The notes beneath the pieces were generated by a model, which made no database searches, was not told where the DNA came from, and saw nothing but the letters and a program-made list of their open reading frames with translations. Below, piece after piece: positions 24,660 to 35,596 of a stretch of DNA of 64,000 nt. Source of the stretch: Lathyrus oleraceus (lineage: Eukaryota > Streptophyta > Magnoliopsida > Fabales > Fabaceae); contig NC_066585.1 of NCBI RefSeq assembly GCF_024323335.1, positions 341,249,346-341,313,345 on the forward strand, given 5' to 3'. The translations under genes were made by a program, and so were the position numbers. Within the stretch, counting starts at the first letter, position 1. Each line of letters opens with the position of its first letter.

Positions 24660-26035
24660 ATGGCACAGATGAGGGAATACAAAATAGTGTTTAGAAACGA
24701 CGAGCCAGGTGAGTTACAGGAAGAGATGTACACGACTATAAGCGTAAGAAAGATCGAATCAAGAAGGTATGTCGATGAACCATGTTTATTTGCCTTAGGA
24801 ATTTTAGATAGTGTTAACTATATGCTAGACACTTTAAATTTAAATTATTTCCTATCTCTTAAGGACCCTGTCTATGCTCAATAAACACTAGAATTTCTAA
24901 GTTCATTAATTTTTAGTCCCACACCCAACACAAACTGTTCTAGTGGAACTGTCCAGTTTTGTTTGTTCAACAATGAATATGCCTTTATATTTTCCCAACT
25001 TGCGGATCTACTACAATTTCCCCCCATGGGGATGACGTAGTAAGTGAGGTCCCAGATACTGAGGATTGGCAATGCGCCTTTCAACCATTTTGGAGGGTAA
25101 TAACCGGTACAGTAACCCATAGTTTTGAGGGAAACAGAGCCACTTTAATTCACAATCCGGCTATTCGATATTTCCTCCAAATATTGGCATCCACCATTTT
25201 TGGCCGAGCAAATTCTAACAAGGTGAACGAAAAAGAACTCTTTTATTTGTTCGCCATATTTTTGCCATAAAAGGTGAATACAGTCCTTTTTATGCTATCT
25301 CACATGCAGGCCATTGTCAATGCGAAGAGAGGGCCGATTATTTTTGGAGGTTTAATAACCTCCAGAGTCAGAGTCCTAAGACTCGAAAAAAAATTCTCCA
25401 GGCTAACCCTGCTCCCGTATCATGCCATTGACATAGACATGACAAGGAGCATGAAATTGGTAAAACGAAGGGGAGACGGTAAGTTTAATTTAATAATTTC
25501 AAATAATGTCTTACAAGATTTCAGCCTCCCAAATCCATCTCGCACAGATGCGCGTAACCCGGAAAATTATTGTTATATTAATGATCCAGTGCCTAACCAA
25601 GTCCCCGCGCACATATTTTAGAATGTGGATTACATTCCGGAGCAAGCTGCTCCCGCTACTGACCCATACACCACACACATGTCACCTGAAAATGTTGTAG
25701 GTACATCCTCCAGCCAAAGAGCCAGAAGAAGAAATGTGGCACCAGCCACTTTTGATGAGATCTATGCTGAACTGCTGAGGCGTAGCGAATTAGACGCTCA
25801 ACGCGACCTACAAATCCAAAACATGGAAGCTCAGCAAACTGAAATGATGAAAATCCTTGGCCAAATGCAGCATGATCAACACGACTACACTTTCAGAATC
25901 GAACAGAACATGTCTGGCTTGATCGAGGAAATGGCAACATTGACAGTGCGTGTGGAAGATCTCCAAGACTATACGTCACCTCACCAGCCAGGAAATGGTG
26001 GACGTGCACGTACACGTGGCAGAAGGCGCCAATAG
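24660..26035 (+). pseudogene. second, divergent env-position ORF of Athila, decayed
   Basis: It starts at the ATG at 24660. The block TLEFLSSLIFSPTPN (from 24885, just after a stop) and the following [24 protein letters not shown] align with the corresponding blocks of the first ORF, so the two are paralogues. Stops and at least one frameshift affect 24882-25270. From 25274 one frame runs to 26035 with a stop at 25619. The C-terminus (about 25760-25970) is a strong coiled-coil candidate (ELDAQRDLQIQNMEAQQTEM, then RIEQNMSGLIEEMATL), ending in a basic tail (RARTRGRRRQ). Function is unknown. Confidence 0.75.
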
Positions 26036-26635
26036 CAAGATACCCAGGTTCTATCTTTCTTTCCTATCTTATGTCGTTGCATTGGGGACAATGCACAGTC
26101 TACGTATGGGGGAGGAAGCTTTACCACTTTTATTTATTGCTTTCTAGGTAGATTTAAATTATTGTTATTTCCTTTTGTTATTTTATTTTTCTTAAGTGTC
26201 AATCGAGTTAAATATCAATGTGATGTCGAGTCTTTATACGTGGTTTCCGTTATTTACTAATTCTCCTATTTGCTTAAGCCATACCATTTTTTTTTTGCAA
26301 AAATATAGACTTAGAGATACAGTACATCTTTTGAAAATTCTAACCTATAAATCAAACTAAGGTTAAATTGTAGAGATTTGGAAAAACTTTATAAGATTGG
26401 TATAGTTTTAACACCTTAAATCTTCCAAGTATTAGATCGATTTGAGTACTTGTCATGCCATAACCTTATATTCTATCCTTTAATATTCCTTAAGTAGTTT
26501 ATCTAGCAGTCAGCACCATCCTAAGCACACAATACGCAAGAATTCGATGCAAATAAGTGTATGATATCAGGCTTAAAAGAAGAAAAGATTATGAAATGTA
26601 TGAAAAATGTTATTCCTTCTAAGTTAGGTGACCCT
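26036..26635 (+). other. Athila 3' UTR remnant, cut by Ogre A
   Basis: Just after the second ORF comes GGGGACAATGCA followed by a purine run ATGGGGGAGGAAG (26107-26119), which looks like an internal polypurine tract typical of Athila 3' regions. The remainder is AT-rich without a coding frame. The 3' LTR expected next is replaced by the Ogre A LTR at 26636. Confidence 0.6.
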
Positions 26636-28144
26636 TGTAAGACCCCAATTTTGACCCTAATATCCCTCATGTTATCTCATCATATGCATTGGCCTTGGGA
26701 TCACATCTTGGCATCCTTCTTACCCCTCATTCATTGGGTTTGCATTGGGAGAGATCACCAAACACATTTGACTGTATCATACTATCATCTTTACTAACCA
26801 AAATACCAAAAATATGTCTTTGTAAAAATAACTCTTTTGTAGGAAGGGCATGTGCCCACCTTTGATCTATCAAGCTCACATCTAGGGTTTAAGACCCTCA
26901 AGGTGAGGAGCTGAATCAAAAATTGGTTTAATATGGATCTAAGCATCATATATGAATCCCCATGATCTTCACATGTTATTTTGATCAAGAAATCATCAAG
27001 AGTTTGGAATTGGTTTGCCTTGGAAACCCCAATTCATCTGGGTATCTTGTGTAACTTCTTCAACAAGCTTCTTCACCAATTGATCAAATATTTAAAGGGA
27101 TACTTCAAATTCCATCATATTATGCATATATGATCCTCCATGAGTCCCAAAAGTCAAGAGAATGGTAAGCTAGCAAGTTGGTTCATGGTGGTTGACCAGA
27201 GGAATTCATCTGATCAAAACTGGGGTTCCCTAGACCCTATCTCCTACAATTGTTTTCATATGAAAATGATTCCAAGATAAACATTACTCTAAATGACATT
27301 AAAAACAAGTTTCATGTTGCAGTCTAGAGCTAGTTTTGCTTGTAAAGTCATTTTTTTATGGGGAAAGATTATAGGTCATTTTGTTTAAACCCTTAAGTGG
27401 AGGTCAACTTCCCAAGGACATAACTTGCTCAATTTTTATGAGATGAAAGATTTACAAGTTTCACAATCAAATTCAAGATGTCTAATTCAACTTTTATGTT
27501 TGTAGGAAGATCAAATTCAACTTTTATGTGCATGTGATATGAGGATACATTATAGGTCATTTTGGACCAATGCCATTGAACAAGTGATTTTCCCCAACTT
27601 CAAAAATGCATAACTCCTTTATATTAAATCCAAATGAGGTCAAATTCGTGACCATTTTGAAGGATTTTGAGAGCGCTACAACTTTTATGAAGGAATCTTT
27701 TTCATTTGAAGCTCACATAAAACGTTAGCCAAGGTGGAATAAGTGAACATATTGCTTGACACTTAGAATTTTTTTTGACATGTTTGATTTTCCCAACTTC
27801 CTCCTCAAAATTCATCATGATCCAAGCTTCAAATGAAAAAGTGTTCAACATGAAAGTTGTTCCTCTTGATCAAAACGTTCCAAACAGTCCAATTTCATCC
27901 CATTTGGACAGGATATGAGTGACCTTCACATGGCTTGAACATTGGATCATCATTTGGCATAAGTTAGCTTGAAACTTTCATGCACAATTGCGTAGCTTTC
28001 CAACAAGACTTCAGCATTGATTATACTCAATTATGGACCAGAAGGAGTGACTACATGGTCCTATCACACTCCCATGCACCCATGAAATGTACATTGCTAT
28101 TTTTGGATCTTCATTTCAAGTGCGCAAATATCAATCCATATGGC

Positions 28145-28152
28145 TATAAATA
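28145..28152 (+). promoter_or_regulatory. TATA box of the Ogre A LTR
   Basis: TATAAATA in a setting shared with the other Ogre LTRs of the window. In D the same site reads CATAGATA (54362-54369) and is probably inactive. Confidence 0.6.
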
Positions 28153-28795
28153 GAACCCCTTGCCATCAGAATTAAGGACCCTGCGTGCCAACTTTGATTC
28201 CCAACCTTCAAACCCTCTCATTCAAAGGATAATCTTGAGAATTTCCATTGGAAATTGAGTTTGAATCTCCACTGTTTTGAGATTTAAAACTCCAAGAGTC
28301 ATGTGCCTTTTGTTCATCCAATTCCACTCCATCAAGTGTCTTGAGCAAGATCAATAGCAAGCAAGAGCAAGATCGATTGAATACAGATCTGCATTGAAGG
28401 TATTTTCCAAAAAAAATAATCTCTTCAATTCTCACTCAATTCTCCATAATTCTTCTTAATCTTTGGTTGTCTGAAGTCCTACCAATGTAGGTGTAATACC
28501 CCAAAATTTACCCTTCATTTTTCCTGGAAGCATACGCTTTACACCTCATGCATGCATTCATTTTTTAGGTCATTTAGCATTTGCATTTCATCATGGCAAT
28601 CGGAATCGGATCCAAGAAGCTTGAACATCATCCAGGACACTTTGTGGGCTCTATTCAGATAATCAGTCAACACAAGGGAAAGACTTGAGTTACTTCCAAC
28701 AGGGGTCTATTCGTTAGTCAAAACGTTAATCTTGAAGGAGCAAAGGTTTGTTCATGAGTTGTCATGCTCGCTAGGCGAAGCCCACGTGTTTTGAA

Positions 28796-28865
28796 AAAAA
28801 AAACGAAAAAAAAAACGAAAAAAAAACGAAAAGTAAATAAATAAATAAATAAATAAATAAAAGAA
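28796..28865 (+). repeat. A-rich and (AAAT)n simple repeats in the solo LTR
   Basis: Three A-runs separated by CG are followed by about seven AAAT units. The B 3' LTR has the shorter counterpart on the other strand at about 35090-35130. Confidence 0.95.
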
Positions 28866-28980
28866 AAAATCTTGGACTTGGACCTCTCTCATTTGAGCCC
28901 ACAGGTCCACAAAAATCAGGTTATAAATTCAAAGTTTCAGTGAAACAAAATTCTATTCTATTCCTATTACCCTATCTGGG

Positions 28981-29030
28981 AAAAAGATAGTGAGAGAAGA
29001 ACCCTGGGGAAAAAGATAGTGAGAGAAGAG
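28981..29030 (+). repeat. 29-bp partial tandem duplication in the solo LTR
   Basis: The phrase AAAAAGATAGTGAGAGAAG at 28981 is repeated from 29010. It is a local duplication and is not seen in the B LTRs. Confidence 0.85.
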
Positions 29031-32000
29031 CTAACAGAGTTCAGAGCAGCCTCCAAACCCTGAAGGAAACTCAACTGCACAGAATCACCTCTGCCTCACA
29101 TAAACCCTAAAGATTGTTTTGTAAACCTCACGGGTGCAACTCAATTTCAATCAAGCTCTCCAATCAGGTTTGCCCTTATTCCCATTACCTTTGAGCTTTG
29201 AATTTGAATACTCTGAATGTTTGAGGTATTATGCGTGAATTTGATACCCTTTTAATGCATGTCTTTTTTGTGAATTTTAATGGCATGATTCATGTGGTTA
29301 CATTTTGATTTGGGGGAAACCCTTGATTACCCTATTTTTTGTCTCTAACCTGTTTGTTGAGTTTTTGTGAGGGCTCACATGACTTTTGCAGGGATAACTT
29401 GCGTGGTTTTCCACTTTATTTGTGGGATACCCCCTGGAGGTTCATTCCGGTTACCTGTACTGACACACTTTCTTTGATGATGTTAGCTTGGAGGGATCTC
29501 AGGGTTTATCGTTCCTTTAATTGTTGTTACCTCGGATCTTCATCCGTGTGGTACCTTTTACTTTTTTCCCGCATTTTACTGCTTTCCTAGCTGGAAGACC
29601 TCGATAGGAGGCAATGTTTTTGTGTTTACTTTATGCAGGTTCCTTTGTCCAGGACTCCTTTTGCACGAGCGTTCCTATAACGCAAGCAAACCTATTGATT
29701 TTTCTTCTCCTAAGAACACATTTACTCCTTCTACTACAGGCGAGTAAGTCTCCAAAGGTCGAGCATCCGGTAGATTGTGTAGTAACGTCGTTCGTCCAAA
29801 ACCCAATCTATAACTCCGTAGTTAGCTGAACTACGGCTTGCTCTAATTCTCATTCCAGATGAGATACGTAGGCATAAGACGCGATGTCTTAGCGAGCACA
29901 CATCCCCCCAACCCATAGGTCAACCGAGCTACGAAGACTCTGATTCTCATATTCAGATGAGATACGTATGCAGCGGATGCGACATCCGCGCGAGTCATTT
30001 TCATTTAACCTCTTTTTTTACTAAACAGCACAAGATAAACTCACACCCTTTAGACAAGAACTACAAAAGTGGATCCCGTAGAGTACTACGGATGCGTAGG
30101 GGTGCTAATACCTTCCCTTCGCATAACCGACTCCCGAACCCAAGATTTGGTTGCGAGACCCTGTCTTGTCATTTCCTTTTTCCAGGTTTACTTCGAGCGT
30201 TTCCTTTCCCTCCTTTGGGATAAATAACGCACGGTGGCGACTCTTCTGTCATTTTCTTTCGCCGGTTATTTTTTCGCACACTGTATTTTTCAGGTTGCGA
30301 CAGTAGGCAATAAGATTGACTTGCTTTGAGGTCAAATTGAAGCAACTCAGATCATACACCTCAAAGTTCAACTCCCTGTATCTTTCAATATACTTGGAGT
30401 TAGGAGAAATTGAGGCCAAATTCGAGCTCCTGAGCATTTTTACTTTAAATTCATGTCCTTTTTAATTTTGGTGATGGTTGTGAGTGAACTAGTCCGGTGA
30501 AGCTCACCGGAGAAGGAGACCGAAGCTTTGGATCCGCTGGTGTGCTGACACTCATCTGAACCACATGATCCATTTCAAATGTATTAATCTCGTTCCTTGG
30601 TTTTGTATACCATCCATACAGCGGTTTGACTTGTGTCCACCATGGAACGCGTGCTAGCAGCCACTTGATCTGCCACCTGAATTAATGAGGGAGATCAAGT
30701 GGTCCACGTTGTTTCTATTTTCTAGTTTTTCATTTTATTTGGTTTATTTTCATTAATTCATATTAATTTTAATATTAATCCAAAAAATATGAGAGTTTCA
30801 CCAAAAAAAATTAAATAAATTCCTCTTTCATTTTCTGAATAAAAATTATTTTTTGGATCACTATTAATATTTTTCATGATTTAATTGTTTTTGTGATTAT
30901 TTTTAAATGTATAAAAATAGTTTTAAGTTTCCAAAATTAATGAAATTTAATCTCCAAGGTCCTATGACGTCTCTATATCCTAAGGCTAGTTGATTATAAA
31001 ATCAACATGAGTGTGGATGAGATTAGGTCCACCCCTTTTGCATATTTTTTTAAGTGTGGTATGTTTTAGGAGTATGGTTCATAATACCATACCTGTAACA
31101 TACATTAACACTAAAATTTCTATTGTCCGACCTCAAATAGTTGTGACTTCTATATAAGTCCAATTACGACTGCTTAACATAGTGCTAAATTTGTGACACA
31201 AAAGGCATAACATTCTAGTAAGTGAGATTGTAAGTTTCTCCTCTTTCATGGTATTATGTGGAAACTTATCCTTTTTTCCTTCCTTTGAAAGATGTCTTGG
31301 TTCAAGGATCCATGCTTGTGAATAGTGGGTGAGTGTTCTCCAAAGAATGACCTAAACAAAGCAAAAGCAATACTAACTTCTAATCAACCAACAACTAACA
31401 ATTAATTTCAAGTCATTTACTTTTATGCACTTTAATTTGAAGTCTTTATTTATTTTCCATTATTCATACCATTCAACTTGTTTACTTTAATGCCATTTTC
31501 ATTTTGCTCATTTGAGCCTCATTTTGTGATTATATTGTGATTGTATATACTTGTTTGTGTTTGTGGTCTTTTGACCTTAATGTATATAATAAACAATAAA
31601 AACCCTAAAAGACAGTTGTATGGACTGTTGGACTTGATCTGAGACCTTGGACTTAGAATTAGGCAACACTCCCTATGCAAAAGGACTTGGCCAATGCCAA
31701 ATTTCATGAAACCAAGTGCTTGTGATCTGAAACTTCATCTGAAGCAAGTATTGTTATCCCATCTCAGCTCATATGCTACATAGTCTTATTGAAGTTGTTA
31801 CTTTGAACTTGTGCCTAGTGCCTATCCTTAAGTTCATCTTATGCATGAGAGATTATGAAGAAGATCATGAAGTTGATAAGCTTGGATGTGGCTATCTTTA
31901 TTTGATGCCTTTCTCTTCATCTTGCTACTTGTGTATTGATATTGCTTGATTCTAAAGTCCAAGGGAAATTTGGGTTTTTATATGACATTCTTGTCTATTG

Positions 32001-32708
32001 GATTGCAACCCATTGGTAAGATCTTTTCAACTCTTAACTTTTAAATTTTTTCTTAGGATTAGTCTCTTCATCTCTTCCTCACTTATTTAATTTCAAATCT
32101 CTCCCCTCTTTCAAAATCTTCTTTGATTGTGATTTCTAAACTTAGACCATATTGCAAATTAGAAACTCTGGCCTTATGCCATTGATTTTTTAAACTCTTT
32201 CCTTAATCAAATTTGTAAATGAACTTAACTATACTTGACTTAAAATTTCAAAAATAAAAAAAGAACTAACACTCATTCAAAACTTTTTAGGCCTCTTGTG
32301 CCACGAACTACGAGGTTTTGATCCCTCATTTTATGTTGGTACGTAGGCACAAATCCGAAGGTCTTGACAAACACAAAAATATAATTAACGAATTCTTTTC
32401 TCATCCATTCACTCTATTTATTGCAAAAATCATTTTGTATAAAAATACATATGCACATAATAAAGGGCTCCCTAGGAGTACCTAGGACACTTTGGGTGCT
32501 AACAACTTCCCTCTGTGTAACCAACCCCCTTACCTGTAATCTCTGGCATTTTATTAGTTTTGATTTGAAAACTTCTTATCTTTGGATTTTGTTCGTACTT
32601 TTCCCTTTTCCCTTGGAAACAATAAAAGCGCGCTGGCGACTCTGGTTTAATTGACGTCTAGCTTATCCATAGCTTGATGGTCATGAATTTACCACTATAG
32701 AAATTAAG

Positions 32709-32726
32709 TGACGACTCTGTTGGGGA
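32709..32726 (+). other. primer-binding site of Ogre A
   Basis: TGACGACTCTGTTGGGGA sits nine bases after the LTR end. It differs at two positions from the intact form in D (TGGCGACTCTGCTGGGGA), which is the Arg-tRNA-type PBS known from Ogre elements. Confidence 0.85.
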
Positions 32727-32980
32727 GTAGTCTCCAGTGGGTTTAGCCTACTTTTTATGTGTATATAATTATATATTTGATGTATGTATATTTGTTTGTG
32801 TGATATAATCTGCTTGTTGTGCTTGTTGATCTCTGAGTGGTGAGATAAGTTCTAACCCGAACTTGAGTGCAATTAAGATAGGAAGATGGTATAGTCATGT
32901 TCGACTTGTGTGGAGTAATCCTTAACAAGTTGGCTTGAGACCCATCTACTAAGTGGAGACCCTTTTGGAGTTATGGATGT
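32727..32980 (+). other. Ogre A leader, part 1
   Basis: Non-coding leader after the PBS, colinear with 57561-57815 of element D. It is cut at 32980 by element B; 32976-32980 (GATGT) is the left copy of the target-site duplication. Confidence 0.85.
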
Positions 32981-35412
32981 TGTCGCAGCCTAAAAAAGGA
33001 GATGCGAAAAAACAACCGGCGAGAAAGAAATGACAGAAGAGTCGCCATCGCGCGTTATTTATCCCAAAGGAGGGAAAGGAAAAGCTCGAAGTAAACCTGG
33101 AAAAAGAAAAGGAAAAGACAAGGTCTCGCAACCAAATCTTGGGTTCGGGAGTCGATTATGCGAAGGGAAGGTATTAGCACCCCTACGCATCCGTAGTACT
33201 CTACGGGATCCACTTTTGTGGTTCTTGTCTAAAGGGTGTGGGTATATCTAATGTACTATTTACTAAAAAAGGGGTCAAAAGAAAATGACTCGCACGGATG
33301 TCGCATCCACTGCATACGTATCTCATCTGAATATGAGAATCAGTCTTCGTAGCTCGGCTACCTATGGGTTAAAGAGGAGTGTGCTCGCTAAGACATCGCG
33401 TCTTATGCCTACGTATCTCATCTGGAATGAGAATCAGAGCAAACCGTAGTTCGGCTAACTACGGGTTGAGGGTTGTGTTTTTTAGATGAACGACGTTACT
33501 ACGCAATCTACTGGATGCTCGACCTTTGTAGACTTACTCGCCTGTAGTAGAAGGAGTTAACGTGTTCTTAGGAGAAGAAAAATCAATGAGTTTGTTTGGG
33601 TTTTAGGAATGCTCATGCAAAAAAGGAAGTCCTAGACGAAGGAACAATGCTACCTTAATTGACATGCAAACGAGAGACTATACGAAGCCTAGCAATCCTA
33701 TGGGGAGACGATCACACCATACAAAACAAACATGCATAAAGTAAAATGCCACCAAGGGGGCTCAAACCTACATGGGTAGGGCTTTAGTCAAGAGGGGTCA
33801 TATCAACCTCGACAAACAAGCCATGGAATAGGTAATCAAATGGGCTCTTAACCACTGACATTGAACGTCAGGGTGAGCAGATCAAAAGGGTGATGAGGAT
33901 AAGACCTCATAGCTCTTAACCCTGGACAGGGTGAGCTCATGACAAAAAGTGGGGATTCAAAAAGGTGGAACCCTCTCCACTGACTGACCGGACAAAAGAT
34001 CTTGGGCTTTTGTTCTGAAGCATCAGCACGTAGTGCGAGCATAAAGAACAACACACTGAATAACGGGGGATTGATTACTAATCCCTTTTATCCGTCAATT
34101 GCCTCTTCGGGGAGGTCTTTAGCACTGATGCCTCTTCTTGGAGGTCTTTGGGCACAAAAGTAAACAAACAAAAGAAAACATTGCCTCCTATCGAGGTCTT
34201 CCAGCTAAGAAAACGGTAAAATACGGGAAAGATAAAGGGATCAAGAGGTCTACCACACGGATAAAGATCCGAAGTAATAACAGCTAAATGAATAAGAAAC
34301 CCAGAGATCTCTCGAGCTGGCACCATCAAAGAAAGCAAGTCAATACAGGTAATTGGAATGAATCTCCAAATGGTATCCCACAAATAAAGTGGAATGCCAA
34401 GCAAGCTATCCCTGCAAGAGTATGGGAGCCCTCACAAAAAAAACTCAACAAACAGGTTAGAGTGACAAGATGGGGTGAAATCAAGAGTTGCCTCAAATCA
34501 AAATGTAACCACATGAATCATGCCATTAAAATTCACAAAAAGAGCTCACAAAAAGCAACCAAGTGTAGGAGGCCTAAACCTCTTGTCAAACACATGCATC
34601 AAAAGGGTATCAAAATTTAAAGTCAGGGGGCAAGGATCCACACATCAAGACATGACATACATACTAAAACATGTGCCCACATGCAAAACCTAACGATACC
34701 CACTCTTCCAAATTCACCCATAATACCTCATACATTCAGAAATTTCAGGTTGAAAGTATAAAGTAGTGGAAATAGGGCATACCTGATTGGGGAGGATCGA
34801 TTGAAATTGAATTGCACCCTTGGCTTTTCAGAACAATCTTAGGGTTTATATGAGAGGGAATTGGTTCTTTGCAGATGAGTTCCCTTCAGTCTCTGGAGGT
34901 TGCTCTGAATTAGTTAGAATCTCTCTAGGGTTTTGTTCCAAGGAAACTTCAGAGTGTTTTCAGCTTTCACCAATTCTCCCTCTCTCTCTTTCCTTTTCCT
35001 TTACTGAAATTTCAGAATTTATAACCTGATTTCGTGGCTTTGTGGGCTCAAATGAGAGAGGTCCAAGTCCAAGATTTTTCTATTATATTTTATTTATTTA
35101 TTTATTTTCGTTTTTTTTTAATTTTCTAAACGCGTGGGCTTCGCCTAGCGAGCATGACAGTTCATGAACAAACTTTTGGTCCTTCAAGATTAACGTTTTG
35201 ACTGATGAATAGACCCCATTTGAACATGTTGGAAGTATCTCAAGCCATTCCCTTGTGTTGACTGATCACCCAGATAGGACCCACAAAGTGTCTTGGATGA
35301 TATTCAAGCTTCTTGGATCTAATTCCGATTGACATGATGAAATGCAATATGAAATGTTAAATGACCTAAAAATGAATGCATGAATGAGGGGGGCAAATTT
35401 TGAGGTATTACA
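32981..35412 (-). repeat. 3' LTR of element B (2432 bp)
   Basis: On the minus strand it starts TGTAATACCTC at 35412, right after the PPT, and ends GGCTGCGACA at 32981. It includes a TATA-like TATAAATT near 35022, two related blocks of about 100 bp rich in hairpins (33310-33470), and a PBS-like TGGCGACTCT (33038-33047). Short open frames inside it recur in the 5' LTR only because the LTRs are copies; they are not genes. Confidence 0.9.
33316..33464. repeat. hairpin pair block in the B LTR
   Basis: TCTCAT-CTGAAT-ATGAGA at 33321-33338, TCTCAT-CTGGA-ATGAGA at 33416-33432, and CCGTAGTT-CGGCT-AACTACGG at 33444-33464, with a related GTAGC-TCG-GCTAC near 33350. The block repeats a unit of about 100 bp twice. 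The same hairpins occur in the 5' LTR (45012-45029) and, in reverse orientation, in the solo LTR (29945-29962). Confidence 0.9.
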
Positions 35413-35424
35413 GCTGCCCCTATT
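35413..35424 (-). other. polypurine tract of element B
   Basis: On the minus strand the bases just ahead of the 3' LTR read AATAGGGGCAGC. This is the expected place and composition for the plus-strand DNA primer. Confidence 0.7.
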
Positions 35425-35596
35425 CAATCAACTGGAGACCCGAAAAGAAGATAGCAGCGGCTTTCGCACTTTCGAGGTATCAAGGGATTGAATACAATAA
35501 AAGCCCGAAAATTTGCACTGAAGTGAAGTGAAGTAACAATGCCTGTCAGAATCGGCAAAGAGGTGGTCTTGAAAGAAGAATCCGTCTGGTACGGTG

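Larger units (their letters stand above)
15408..26635 (+). mobile_element. Athila-lineage Ty3/gypsy retrotransposon, 3' end cut off
   Basis: Layout: 5' LTR, Asp-tRNA-type PBS, gag, protease, RT, RNase H, integrase, then two tandem ORFs in the env position, then a 3' UTR that runs into the Ogre A LTR at 26636. Lineage is shown by the PBS (TGGTGCCGTTGCCGGGGA), the FMDD form of the RT active site and the ATHILA ORF-1-like proteins after pol. The 3' LTR is not in the window; it should lie to the right of the nested Ogre elements if it survives. Confidence 0.9.
28492..30302 (+). mobile_element. solo LTR of the element-B family, plus strand
   Basis: The 1811-bp block begins TGTAATACCCC and ends GGTTGCGACA. 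It is flanked by the perfect 5-bp target-site duplication GTAGG (28487-28491 and 30303-30307). The empty site is visible in the D LTR near 54706-54720 (ACCAATGTAGGCAAGAAG). Both ends and most of the interior match the LTRs of element B in the opposite orientation, but about 0.5 kb present in the B 3' LTR is absent. There is no internal region, so it is a solo LTR from unequal recombination. It includes A-rich runs with (AAAT)n near 28796-28865. Confidence 0.95.
26636..32699 (+). repeat. 5' LTR of Ogre A, interrupted by a solo LTR
   Basis: It starts TGTAAGACCCC and ends at CCACTATA, the changed form of CCGCTACA seen in D. Without the 1811-bp insertion and its 5-bp duplication it is about 4.25 kb. 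The D LTR (4.69 kb) is colinear, but A lacks a block of roughly 390 bp near 30960 that is present in D at about 55335-55720. It carries a TATA box at 28145 and, near the 3' end, AATAAAA (about 32621) and a PBS-like TGGCGACTCTG (32634-32644). Confidence 0.85.

Noticed and set aside
22731..26035. Infectious-retrovirus envelope genes
   Set aside because: The position after pol suggests env, but I see no signal peptide, fusion peptide or transmembrane anchor. ATHILA ORF-1-like is the better label.
28492..30302. Open frames such as 29339-29590 and 29957-30223
   Set aside because: They lie within a solo LTR and are not kept in the matching B LTRs.
33030..33251. Lys/Arg-rich open frame that recurs at 44721-44942
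   Set aside because: It recurs because both are LTR copies of element B. The frame has no domain, and the region aligns to non-coding R/U5 of other LTRs.
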